Shown here one piece after another: positions 13,851-25,999 of a stretch of DNA of 64,000 nucleotides (the first letter of the stretch is position 1; each line of letters starts with the position of its first letter). The position numbers were made by a program, and so were the translations under genes. Source of the DNA: Colius striatus (Eukaryota; Chordata; Aves; Coliiformes; Coliidae); assembly GCF_028858725.1 (NCBI RefSeq), contig NC_084776.1, forward strand, positions 806,001 through 870,000, read 5' to 3'. The notes under the pieces are model-generated. The model had not been told where the DNA came from and searched no databases. It worked only from the letters and a program-made list of their open reading frames with translations.

Positions 13851-16800
13851 GGGGTGGGGTGGGAGGGTGGAGGGGCACGGGGGGGGGCACGGCTGAATGT
13901 CACCGCGCTGGGGACCATAACAAAGACGCAGCCGCCGCGATCGCAGAGCCGAGCCAATAAAAAGCAAACTGATATTACAATTTTGATTTCCCTGGAGGGC
14001 CGAAGGGGCTTAATGTAAGAATTATTATCCATTGTGAACAGCAGCCGAACGAAAGCACAGACAGGAAGGTTTAAATTCTTCTTCTTTTTTTTTTTAACTT
14101 AGCGGTTTTCCTCAGGAACATCCATCCCTTGAAATTTATGCCAGCGGAGTTTGTTAACCCTCCCCTTTGACATTTCAAGCTTCTCCTGTTGCCAGAGGAG
14201 ACGAGCCGAGCACAACCCACTAATGCTTGCAATAAAACTAAATGCCCGGTGCCGAGCGCGGTTTGATGCAAATCCCCTCGGATCCGGGCAGACGGCGGCC
14301 CCGGCCCGGCGGGAGGGTCCGGCGCGTCCCGGGCGCGGCGGGGACGGGCGCTGGGGAGGGCTGGGGCCGACTGGCTGCAGCTGTATACGTATAGCATATA
14401 TATATATATTTAAACGTGTGACCAGACATCCCTGGCATCTCTGTGGTGCCTGCCTCGGGAGGACTACGAGAGGCCACTGAGGAAACAGAATAGCAAGAAA
14501 AAAAGGTGAAAGCAACACTGAAAACCAATATTAAAAGCATTTTAATAATTGCCTAGCTGATGGCTCCCACAGCTCAGCACCAGCTCCCATCCTGTCGGTT
14601 TCTGCAGGATGTTCATCTGCTTTCTGTTAGTGGGCTGATTGCACATGATTCGCAGTAATGATTGTAATGGTGGCGATTTTCTGTCTCTTACCTCGCTCCC
14701 ACAGCAGCAGTTCATGAACTGATACATCTTTCCCTTTGTCAGTTGGAAAGAGGACACCTCACCTGAACCGTGTAAAACATCCAAAATAAGGCAAGCAGGA
14801 AATGTTTCTAACTGCTGCCTCGGTTCCTGACGGGTCAGGGCACATCACAGGGATGAGGAAAGGAAAAGGGTTTCCACGCAAAAGAAACAGGAGCCAGCCT
14901 GCTGCCTGGGAGTGCCAGGTGAGTAGCCATTTAATGCCCCACACTGGGTTTGTGCTATGCCCGTGTGAGGCAGTTACAAGGTGCAGATCCATGGTCGGGG
15001 GAGCGTCCCTCCCCTCTGCCACACAGCCGTGCCCAAATTCATGTTCCTCTTGACCCGCAGAGCGCTGTCAGTGGCACCCTGTGCCTTTCAGCAGGACTCA
15101 GTCTCTGCCAGGGCTGGGCTGAATGAGGGCCTTTGGTCACCCCCTGTGAGCCCATGCAGGGAGCAGCCTGTCCAGGACCTGATGCTGAGTGGGGGCTGCC
15201 AGGGTGCAGCTCTAAGACAAAACCTCTAACAGCCAGAGACAGATGGGCTTCCTGCAGGTGCTAGGAGGTGCACCAAGGCAATTACCCCACAAATCCTTGC
15301 TGGCCGTGTTCCCTCCTACTACCCAGACCTGATGTCTGTCTAGGTTTCTTTTCACCCTTATTTACAAAGTCCTTGCCCCGGAGTCAGGGCCAGCTCCGTG
15401 GCAGTGCCTTGCTGGGGCTGGGTTCTACCTCTCCAAAAGACAGGATGCTCCGCTTCCTCTTGCCTCTTAACACCAGTAGTTCCTGCAGGCTGCTGGCTGG
15501 TTGCTATCAAGCAGCACTGATTACACATGCCATCATTTCTGATGCCGCTCATTAGTCTGTATCATTATTAGCAATTCAAACCAGGGATTCTTTTTCAGCT
15601 GTTAACAACCCAATTCCACCACGAAGACTCTAAGACTGCAGTTTAGGGGCTCAGCTTTTTCTCCCCCAGGCCCTGGCAGTGCCAACAGTTCCTCGTGGAG
15701 CCCCAGCAGACCAGGGGCACAGGGAGCCAAGCAGCAAATGACAACAGAAAGCACATTCAGGGACAGTTACCATGTTTCCTTCAAGGCCACTCTCACCGAC
15801 GACCAGACACGGACTTTGCAACTCTCTTGCCTGACAGTGTCCTTGAAAGGAGGAGGAGGGTGCTGGCCCCATTCATTCCTACCTGGCCCCCACAGCCTTG
15901 GCCAGCTGGGCTCCAGCATTTGCCCTTCTGCCTTTGTCAGCTCTGGCTTGTGTTTGAAGTTGTGTCCAGTCTGAAAACCAGATTATAATATAACCCTTGT
16001 TGAGGTCAACACTGTGCTGGAGAAAGACAAGAAAAGGATGAGTAGGTAGGCTTGGGGAAAAGAAAAAGAAAAGCAAACCCACAAAAAACAAAACCCACCC
16101 ACCCAATCAATAGGATGCCAAGAGGTAAGAGGCAAACAATGAAGCCCTGTTCCAGGTTGCCAAGGCAAATCTGTCAATAGAGTATTGAACAAGCAAATCT
16201 GACTTGCAATTATTGTCTCCTTCTAAGTACAAGCTGCCCCTTCGCCTCGCAGTTCAAACCCGACGCTGGCGCTGAGAAGCTCAGTGATTGCTGGCCAGGG
16301 TTGTTTCAGACTGGTGAGGGAAGAGTCAACTCTGCTGGAAGCTGGGCTGGAACTGACTCCAACATGCACTGAAAACCCCTGGAGCATCCCCACCACCTTC
16401 GCTCCAGCAGCTGATGTGCCCTGCCCCCAGCCTAACAGGCTTTCCAAAGCAGCAAAACCCCCTCTGCAACAAACCACTTACTCCTTTAAGCTTTCAGGAA
16501 AACACACAGGGCTGTGGAGCACACAGGAGTATTTTCAGATGCTCTGCTGCAGGAAGAACACCACCACACAGGAGTGCCCAGCCTGTTGTCACGCTCAGAA
16601 AAGCCCCAGAAAGCCTGAGGAATCGAGGCTGGGGCTGCCTGTGTTGAGCAAGTGTGGTGGCCTTAAAACCAAGGACATCTGTGAGGGCTGCAGCTACCAT
16701 CACCCACCCAGAGGCAGCAGCAGCAGGAAAATCCAGAGGCAAAACCACCCTGAATTGGGTCATCACGTGGAAATTTCAATGGCTTCCCAAGCACATCCCT

Positions 16801-19800
16801 GCAGTTGCTGCTGGTGCCCATGGAACGAGGCACAGCCCCACATGGGGAGGGCAGCACCCAATCCTGTGCTCTCAGGAGACTCCATCCCTTGGGGACTCAG
16901 GTGGAAATAATCCCCCTCCACCTGCACCCCCAGCCTCAAGCAAGGGTGCCAGGGAGGAAGCCTCAGAGGCCATCTGTCTTTAATCTTCTTAGAGTCAGGC
17001 AAGTCGAGAGAAATTCAGAGGAAAGAGGCGCTGAAGCGCCTGTGTCCCTGGCTGTGACTCTCCTTCCATGGCACAGGGCTCAGCACCCACCTGGTGGGAG
17101 CAGGTCCTGCCTGCCCCACATCCCAGAGCAGGGCACCCTGCCAGGGACACCAGACAGCGAGCACCAGGAACATTCCCAGCTGGGAAGAATTCCTCCCTTG
17201 AGAGGAGCTGGGGGCTGTGGACCTGGGGCAGAGGGAGAGGGAAATCCCTTCCCCTGCACACCACGGGGCCATCACCTGCTGGGTCCTGCCCTGCACCTTC
17301 CCTGCCATCCCCTTGGCTCCTCATGGCCCTGGAGAGAGCTGCCCTCAGAGCTCCTTTCCTCCTCTTATCACTTAAGCTGATGCTGTTCCTTGGCAGCTCA
17401 GTGTAATTAGGAGATTTTCTGCATCAGAAATGGGTCTGTGCCTGTGTCCCCCAGCCAGGCTGTGAGGAGCCACTCAGCTTCTCAGTGAGCTGGGAAAGGA
17501 TCAAGATGTTTGGTGCAAGCTTTTCCAGGCTTCAACATCCACTGGAATCACAAAGACTTCCATCAAAAAAACCAAGCAGTGCCAACATACTGAAAGCCCA
17601 CAAAGGTCAAGCAAGAAGCCACTGGAGTCAGATTTAATTTTGGACACAAAACCCCAAGTTAAGCACATTGAACAAAGGTGCCTCTGCACCAAAAGCCACA
17701 GAAGGAACACTGGAGTCCTGCACGTGGGCCAGGAGCCAGGATGGCTCTGGCTGGCCCAGACATAACAGCCTGGAGACGGCTCTGGGATTTCCCCTCCTCT
17801 CCCCTCACCATTCTCCAGGTAGATGGGAGCTCAGCTGCTGCCTGCCCTGCACCCACTGCAGGGAGTGTGAGAGTTGGAGGCACCAGGATGTCTTGCCGAG
17901 GAGAGCAGGTTGGGGTGGGGATTAGGGTGCTGGTGTGGTAAAGCCATCGATGGAGGCACTGGAGAGAAATTATCCTCTGTGGCTTCTGGAGGGTTTTTCC
18001 CCCACGTGACTCTCCAACACATTTGGGAGGAGAGCAAGAAATTCCCTTTTTGTCAGGAGCCAGGCTGAGAAGCTGCAGCTTGTTTCACCCCAAAGGCACA
18101 AGGACGAAAGCCCCCAGGTAGACACTGCCACCATCACGGCAGGCAGAAGCCTGAGCTCCCAGCGAGCCCTTTAATGAGCAAAACCACCAAACTACTGCTA
18201 ATAAAGTGAGTCAAAGCACATACCTCTGGGAGGGTCCTTATCCCTTTTCTGGGAAGACAATCTAAGATTTGTATCTAGTGCAAACAAAGTCTTGACCATC
18301 CAAAGGAGTCACCGGCGCAGGGGTTCACCCCACACGCTCTGACGGCAGGATAAGGGCGAGTGATGCAGCTGCACCCACAGACAGTTACCTGCAGCTTCCA
18401 GGAAAGCATTTCAGATGGGGCTTCTGGGGTCTCTCCAGCTCTGCACAGGCAGCCAGGGAGGCAGCTTTGCTGGAGGGGCTGTGGTTTTGAAAAACAAAAC
18501 CATTACCTTGACCTTTCAGTAACCAAACTCAACAACTGGAGCAGCTCTACCTGAAAGTTATTGTACAAGCATCACCTTTCAGAAAACATTAAACACAGGG
18601 AAAACCAGTCCCAGAAACATCCTCAGGAGATAAACCACCACCCCAGCCCCAGCCACAATGCACGCTGCTGGAATTGCCATATGCAGCAAAACCTGATTCC
18701 TCCACCTCATGTGGCTGCAAAGCCAGCTCGGGCTGCCCGTGCCCACGGGGATGCCAATGCTGGCCTGAGCTCACCCAGCACTGGCTGCTCCTCTCGCCCA
18801 CATGCTTGTCCCGTGGAGTGGGGATAGCCCCACGCTGACTCTTCCCCATCAAGCTTCCAGACACTTGGTGCCACTTGGGCAGGAACTGGGCTAAGCCCCA
18901 GGAGGAAGGGCTTCAGCCAAACTGTCTGTACTGCAGTGAGCTCAGGGCACCCAGAGGAGCAGCCCAGCTGCCTCATCCCACAGGCAAACTCCCCCAGCTC
19001 CCACCCACACAGGCAACTCTTCTGGGAGGGACAAATATCCCTAAAGCTTTCCCCAGCTACAGAAGAAAGTGAGCTGCTCATGCCAAGCTATTTAAGCTCA
19101 GAGATTGATTGATTTGTTAAGATTACAGCTGAGGAGTGTGTGCCTACACCCAGGTGCTGCTGCCAGCTGTCTGGAGAGGGCATGGGGACAGGTTCTGTGG
19201 AAAGCTGCTCCTGGTATGGGGAGGAGGGAGAGAAAGAGAAGCAGGGAAAGGTGCAGCCCTCTCTTGCCAGGACCTGTGTGGCGAGTACCATGTGGGCTCC
19301 CAGCAGCAAAGCTTCCTCCTGTGCCCTGCACCATGCAGGGGCTCTGCTCCTGCAGCCACCCAGCAGCATTTGTGCAGCACTGGTGCTGCTGAGCCACGAC
19401 TGGGGCTCCCAGCCACCACCAGCTCCTCTGGCACAGCCATCAGCCAACACGTGGCACTGATCCAGGCTGCCAGCCCGGCCCGCCCTCCCTGGGCTGTGCC
19501 ACGGTGAGATCTGCAATTGCCCAGAGACAGAAGTGATAATTACTGGCTTGGGCTGGGACAGCTTGGGGAGCTGCAGGAAGAGGAGCAGGCGAGGGCCTTG
19601 TCAGCACACGTCCCGCCTCGCGCTCTGGGGATGGCACATGGCAGAGGTTGGCACCCTGGCAAAGCGCTGATGCTTGTGGCAAATCACCCAGCCCTCTGAG
19701 TGTGGCAGAGCGGAGCGCAGGGCTGGGCTGCTGCAAGGACTGTGGAGGTGATGATGGCCACCATGCAGCTGGTGATGGGGACCTTCAGCCTCTGCAGCTC

Positions 19801-22800
19801 TGGGGGCTGTGAATCACCAAGCCCTTTGGTGTCCCCACGGCTGCGGCTCCCACGGAGCAGCCGGCACCCAGCATCAGGGTGTGCAGGGGCTGTGTTTGGG
19901 GCTGCATTCTTGAGTCCCTCCTTACACAGATGGCCACAGGGTCCTTGCTGCAGGCACGTGGTTCCCTCCGGAGTGAGCTGCTGCGATGGATCCGGCAGCT
20001 GTGCCGTGGATGGGGAGACTGCGCAGCCACAGCTCGGCCGGCCGCTGCTGCGCGGGAGCGAGGGGCTGCGGCCCCTGAGCTTCTCCCCTCTGGCAGATGC
20101 AGCCACCCGCTGGCCACAAATTGCAGCGTTTGACGGAGGCGTCTGGGTTTCGGCAGGGCGCTGCCGGTTCCTGCCCCAGCACCGGCCGGGGACTCTGGCT
20201 GCCTGCACTGTGCTGCTGCAGGCGGGCGCAGGGAGGAAGCGCGTGCGGCTCTGTGGTCAGGCCGTTTCCATCCTCCTGCACCTGAGCAGAGGCAGCACAG
20301 CTCCCCAGCAGCTCCCCAGCAGCTCCCCAGCAGCTCCCCAGCAGCTCCCCAGCAGCCCTTCCCTCGGCTGCCTGCCCCTGGGTGCCGGCCACCTCCTTTC
20401 CTGCCGCCGCTGCCTGCTCAGGTTTGGCCTCCAGCCCATGGCTTGTTGCAAGACAGTTTCACCAGCCCAGTGACTGCCCTGGCACTTTATCCTCTCAGTG
20501 GATTACACCAAGTATTTATGTTTTCAAAGGTTTGGGGAAGATTTGCTGGCTGTGGTGGCCGTGCATCACACTGTCACCAGGGCTCCCTGCTATAAAGCTG
20601 CTTAGTCCAACCCGAGTCCAACCAGTTAAACCCATTAGGAAGCGTCTGCCTTTGCCTGGGGGTGGGAGCCCATCTGTACTTGCAGGGCAGAAACTCAGAG
20701 GGTTGTGGGCCCCAACCTGAGGCAGGTGCTGGCTGTGCATTGTGCAGCAGGGTGCTGCTCCCTGCTCCTGCCGCCCTCTGAGGTCCGACAGCGAGTCAGC
20801 ACCCACAGCCACTGTGAGTCCCTCAGCTGCTGCTGCAGAGAACTCAGCCCTGGGCCTGGATGTGATTTACACAGCATATAAATTCCCAAAGGGCTGATAA
20901 TCTGCAGGTCCCTTGCCTTGAGTGGGGCAGGGCAGGTGCTTGGGCTCCTGGGTGGCCACTGCTGCAGGGGCTCTGGCTCGTGGCAGGTTTAGGTGACTGG
21001 AAGCAGCCACACAGGAGCTGGGTGAGCTGGAGAAACAGACTGATCCCTGACTGGTTAGACTGGCTCCTCCAACCTCTGCCCCTCCTTGGACTGTATTTGG
21101 TTATGTGGAGAAAAGTATTTGCTAAAGGACTCAAATTGGACTCCTGGGATCCTGCACTGCTCCTGCCTGGCACAGCAGCTCTGTCCCACACTCAGTGGGT
21201 GCTGGTGCCTCACCCTCTGGTGCTTTTTCATGCTAAATGTTCAGGTGAAGGAGTTGCAGGACTTTGCAGTTCACACACGGGAGAATGGCAAAGCAGCACA
21301 GAGACAGCACGGTGCTCTCTCCCAGAGAGTCCTGCAGCCTGAGAAAGCCTCTTGTCAACGGTCTCTCCACTGAGTTCTTTCCTTCTGCCTGTCATTCACT
21401 GGGATATTTTACTGGGAACAACATCTTCTCAATAGTGGGATGGCAGCTCCATGGGAAAGCTGGACCCTCCAGGCACTGTGTCCCCAGGACAAGCTGGCAG
21501 AAGCACACAGTGTCTCACAGGTTGGATGGACTGTTCTCGCCTGAGCAGGAATCGTTGGAGGCTGGAGGAGAGGAGCCCAGCATGGCTGGCAGCGGCTACT
21601 GGCAGCGCCTGGGCAGCGGCAGCACTGGCCACCCTCAGGGAAGGGGCTGCAGCAGTTTGGCTGTGGCAAGGGGAAGCCTTGGCATGGCCCTGGAGAGCAG
21701 GGAGTGGGCAAAGGGAGAGCTGCTGTTCCTCAGGACAGAGAGGTCCCTCCTTGCATGGGGCTGAGTGTGGCCCTGGGGCTGGGGGCTGTTCCTTGGAAAG
21801 ATGCAGACCATCTCCCTTTTCACTTCCCCTTCTCTCGGGTGAGTGCATGTGCCCTGGGCAGCTATTTTTAGGCTGCTGTTTGCTGTCTGGTTTCCCCTGG
21901 GGATGCTGAGCAGGTTCTGGGAACTCCAGCTGTCTCTCAGGCAGTGAAAGAGATGCTTCACTTCCTGAGCTCACTCCTTCACTCCTCAACACGTGCACCA
22001 GCTCTGCCGTCCTCCTGCAGCCACCCTGGCATGGGTGACGCCCCCACATGCCTCTTGCCAGCACTCCTGAGACAGACAGCACAGCCTCACCAGCCCCTTC
22101 ATCCAAAGTGGATTTCCCTGCTCCAGAGATCTTCTAGATTCTGTATCTTGTGGTTGCTGCAACCTGTGGTGCATGTGAGGGTCTGCTCAGCCCTAGGCAC
22201 ACACTGGGGCTGGGGTGTTTGCTGGGACAGCTCTCATTGCTGTGTGTGCACACTCTCTCCACGTCCCCAGTGCTGTCTGAGGGCAGCCCACGCGTTGGGG
22301 CAGCCCAGGCCAGCATCAAAACACCCCCGTGGTGCCTGGAGAGCCCCGTGCCAGGGAGCACACGGAGTGACTGTTGGCCCACGGAAGGGCTGCAGCTTCA
22401 GCCTGGCTCCGGGGGCTTTGGTGCTGCTGATGGGCCCAGGCAGTCGGGATCAGAGGGTACAGTGTTGATTCATAGAGCTCTGTCATTAAAAACAGCCGCT
22501 GTCCCAGTCCCTGAGGATTTACTGCCTGCAGCCAGGAAATACAGCCGTTACAGCCTCGTGTCGCTCACGCTGGAGAGGACAGAAGGGAACTCACACACGA
22601 GCCGGGCTCAGCCCCAGGCTGCCCTGGCAGCAGCCTTGCCCAGACACTCCACTCCTGCTCCCTTTGCTGCCCTGATGGATGTGCTGAGCCCTCCTTGTCC
22701 TTGCAGGACACTCTCCCATAGTGGCTGCGACAGGGGACAGCCTCGTGTCACACGTGGGGACCTGCAGCCCGGTGTTGTCCCCACAGCACTTGGTGCCTTG

Positions 22801-22970
22801 CCAGTGTGGTGGATGCTGCAGCAACCAGCAGCAAGCCTCTTGTGCCCCCGTCCCAGACAGCGCCGGCTGCTGTGCTGAGCTCTCACACGCGCCCCAGCCC
22901 GGGATGAGCCGCGATGGAGCCCGGGCTCCATCCCCGGGGGTGACAGGCACCCAGTCAGTCCGCAGGGCCA
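13851..22970. other. Intergenic DNA upstream of CBX4
   Basis: No supportable gene. 13,940-14,290 is an AT-rich block next to the CpG island with a perfect octamer ATGCAAAT (14,266-14,273) and a GTTTGTTAAC forkhead/HNF1-like core, followed by an AT dinucleotide run near 14,395-14,412. The rest is moderate-GC unique sequence. A 208-codon open frame at 16,284-16,910 has no recognisable domain or splice context and is not called. Confidence 0.6.
20299..20353. repeat. 11-bp minisatellite, 5 copies
   Basis: The unit AGCTCCCCAGC repeats five times without a mismatch, then decays into flanking AGCCC. No coding role is seen. It is short and perfect, so it is probably length-variable. Confidence 0.9.
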
Positions 22971-22979
22971 GCTCTCGGG

Positions 22980-23480
22980 GGTGACACGGCGGGGTTTGGT
23001 TTGGGCACATCCCGTGTCGCTCCCTTTGCCCCGCCGCGGAGCCCCGAGCGCCCGGCGCGGCCGCCGCCAGCCCTGCCCGGGTACCGGCCGGGGCGAGGGG
23101 TCCCGGGGCTGCCGGTGCCGTTGGCAGCTCGTTTCTCCACAGCAGAACCGGGACCGTGTCTCTGCCCCGGCGCGGTGCGAGCTGCGCTGCCCTGGGGCTG
23201 CAGGGACCCGGCGGCTGGCAGGGGCCGGGGGGTGCGAGGCGACCCCGAGCACACGGGCGCGGGCTGGAGCCCCGGCAGGGACGGGGCTGCGCGGGGCAGG
23301 GGGACGCGGCTGCGCGGCTGCGGAGGGCTGGCGGAGCCCCAGGTGAGCGCGGTGCTGCCGACACGGCACAGCCCGGCACAGCCCCGCTCCCAGCGCCGGC
23401 GGGACCAGCCCCGGGACGCTCCCGGCTCTGCCGGTCCCGCAGCCCATGTTTGGGCTGCGGCTGCAGCAGGGCCATAAAAG
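22980..23480. promoter_or_regulatory. Isolated intergenic CpG island
   Basis: About 500 bases of dense CpG lie 10 kb from the CBX4 island and 7 kb from the TBC1D16 3' end. A consensus plus-strand splice donor CCCCAG/GTGAGC sits at its edge (cut after 23,342), and a TATA-like CATAAAAG lies at 23,473-23,480. Long open frames on both strands are composition-driven and resemble nothing known. It could be the promoter of an unannotated non-coding transcript or simply a GC-rich patch. Confidence 0.5.
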
Positions 23481-25760
23481 GCAGCGTGGGGAGGGTGCTG
23501 GCGCTGAGCCCTGTGCATCAGGGCCGCAGCACGCCCCGGGGAGCTGCCGCTGGGAGTTGGGGCTGGGGGCCGAGGCTGTGGGGCTGCCGCCTGACAGGGA
23601 GGCTCTGCCCTCCGCTCCCAGCCCATTGCTGCCCTGCACAACACCCTGCGATCTACTGGTCCCAGGAAAGGGCCAGGAAGCCCCTGTCCCCACAGGCTCC
23701 CACCCCAACACCCACGGGTGGCCAGGGTGCTGGGGAGCGTGTCTGGTTGGTCCTGCATGAGCACAGCCAGAGCCTCCAGCCGATCACACAGCTCCAGCAA
23801 AGGGCTCGCTGACTTCATCCCAGGTGCCCTCCCCAGGGCTGGGCAGCCAGGCCTGCTCTTGCCTCACATTGTCCTTTGCAGAGTGGCAGTGGCAGTCCGT
23901 GGCACAGGGAGGGTGTTTGTGGGTCAGACTAACACAGGAAGCGTTGCAGATGCCAAGACACAGGAACCAGAGGGACTGCAGTGAATGCAGTCAGACCAGC
24001 AGCTCCAAAAAACCCCACGAGGAGACAGTGAGATTTTGGGGTGTTGCAGGGTGACTCATTCCCTGCCAGCACTTGCTCTGTCTGACCTCAGGGATGTCCT
24101 TACTGTCAGGGACTGAAACACTGACCAAAGCCCAGGGACAACAGCAGAGGTGGGCAGATAACAGACCCGTCACACCCAGGGACTGATTTATGAGGAAAGC
24201 CCAAATGTGCCACAGCTGTGCCAGTGCCCAGGGTGGGCGTGAGGCAGCCCCCAGGAACGTGAGGAGGACAAACAGTGTGAAGGAAGCAGATGCCCCAGGG
24301 ATCAGGGTGGGCACTGCTGAGCAGCACGGCAAAGTGTGAGGGCTGAAAGCAGAGGCATCAGGATGAGGGGAATGGGGTGGGGAGACTCTCCCCAAGTGGT
24401 GTTTATTGGGGTCTTTCAAGTTGGGCAGGAGCTGGGAGCCTATCCTGAGACGAGGAGCTGCTGCTGGAGTGTGGCGGGTGCAGCAGCTGTGTCCTTCCCG
24501 AGACGTGCCCCAGTGCTCAGGTTCCTGTCCCAGCACACCCAGCAGCTTCCTTGCTCCTGCTCCAGCTTGCAGCAGGGTTTTGGCAGTGCAGCCATTTCAG
24601 ACCTGGCATTAGACAAAGCAGAGTAAATCCCTGTTAACAGCCCTTCCCTGCAGCCCACGCGTGGCTGCTGCGGGGGGCTGGGGCTGCAAGTGGGACCCGC
24701 TGCCTGCACCCACTCAGCCCCCTGTGCTGCAGAGGCCATGGGGCTGATTCAGCTCTTGCCTTGGCTTCTGTTTAGGTGTGTTCACACTGTTCATTCCCTG
24801 CCTGAACGGGTAAATTAAACCCAGCAACAATGGGCCATCGATTATCCCATTACATTTCCCTCAGCCTGGCTTCACGCTGGCTCTTGGAGGGGCAGCACAC
24901 GTGGCCTTGGCCAGGGCTTCAGGAAAACAGCCTCTTGCTGAATTCTGCTCTCTGGAGCCCTGTGCCTGATGCACCAGGCTCCCCAGTAACACCATGTCCA
25001 CAGCTCCCCATCAGCCACAGCCCCGTCCCTGGGCAGAGCCCACACACCTGCGGAGATGCGCTTCTAAGGGGAATGGCCCCTGGTTTGGGAGACCTCCCCC
25101 GTCCCTGGAGAGCTCTCTGGCAAGGTTGGGGCTTGCTCCAGCTGTTTATGTGGGTCTGGGAGCTCTGCCCCTGACTTTCTGTGGGGTTGTATCCCCTTCC
25201 AGGTCCCCCTTCTCCCCTTGTTGCCTTCCCCTGGCCAGCCATGGCAGAAACACTGCTGGCCTCTTCCTCTTGTGTGATACCAGTGAGGCCCAGGAAAAGC
25301 CAAGTGATGGATTCACACAGGGCTCCTCATCCCATCCCATCCCATCCCATCCTGGAGAGAGTCCCCAAAAGCACCAGGTCTCAGGTGGCTGTTTCTTCCT
25401 GTGACACTAATTCCAGCCTTGCTTGTTCTGAGGTTTTTTATGACCCAAATTGCTGATGGGTGGATTTTCAAGAACAGGAAGGTCAGCATGTGCAGACCCT
25501 CGTTGACTGCCCTGTGGTGCCCACCTCCCTGGCAGGGCTCAGGCTCAGTTCTGCCTCCGTGAAGCCAGTGAGCATCCGGGTGCTGTGGAGCATCCTTCCA
25601 GCTGCGATTTGCAGAAGGGCTGTGTCAGCGCGGCTGCCGGGAGGAAAGGGTTAAAGAGCTGCCAGAGCAGGCAACGAGACCGGGAATTCAGCTGCTGACG
25701 CAGGTAGGAGATCTGCCGGCAAAGCATCCCTGTTACAGACACAGCCGCGTCACACACCGC
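23481..25760. other. Intergenic DNA between orphan CpG island and triplet array
   Basis: Moderate-GC unique sequence with no recognised gene. The only structured element is the short pentanucleotide run at 25,328-25,352. Confidence 0.55.
25328..25352. repeat. (CATCC)5 pentanucleotide microsatellite
   Basis: Five perfect CATCC units. The complement is the same GGGAT-type pentamer as the longer array at 49,071-49,109. Confidence 0.9.
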
Positions 25761-25789
25761 TCACTGTGCTGCTCTGGAGCTTCCCCCGC

Positions 25790-25973
25790 CAGCAGCAGCA
25801 GCAGCAGCAGCAGCAGGAGCTGGAGCAGCAGCAGCAGCAGCAGGAGGAGCTGGAGCAGGAGCAGCAGCAGCATCATCAGCAGCAGCAGGAGCTGGAGCAG
25901 CAGCAGCATCATCATCAGCAGCAGCAGCAGGAGCTGGAGCAGCAGCAGCAGCATCAGCAGCAGCAGCAGCAGC
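25790..25973. repeat. Interrupted CAG triplet array (polyQ/E/L/H-coding if translated on plus)
   Basis: About 184 bases built of CAG runs interrupted in phase by GAG-CTG-GAG and CAT triplets. The plus strand stays open from about 25,766 to 26,269 and would read polyglutamine broken by ELEQ, EELEQEQ, HH and HHH. The reverse strand would read polyleucine. GAGCTGGAG recurs four times, so a longer unit of about 40-54 bases has been duplicated. No start context, splice sites or conserved flanking domain identify a gene, so it is called a repeat rather than a coding region. Confidence 0.85.
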
Positions 25974-25999
25974 GCTCGGGCAGCGACAGGCTCAGCCCC

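Noticed and set aside
12395-14032. 545-codon minus-strand open frame across the CBX4 CpG island, and a 491-codon plus-strand one at 11,061-12,536
   Set aside because: Stop codons are rare in very GC-rich DNA. The products are Arg/Pro/Gly/Ala-rich with no domain, and overlapping long frames occur on both strands at once.
16284-16910. 208-codon plus-strand open frame in ordinary-GC intergenic DNA
   Set aside because: The product has no known motif, no promoter or poly(A) context, and its composition looks like random translation. Conservation data would be needed to revive it.
22608-23711. 367-codon minus-strand open frame over the orphan CpG island
   Set aside because: It overlaps other long frames in the same GC-rich patch, with no homology, splice logic or conserved start. 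Retained only as a possible promoter region.
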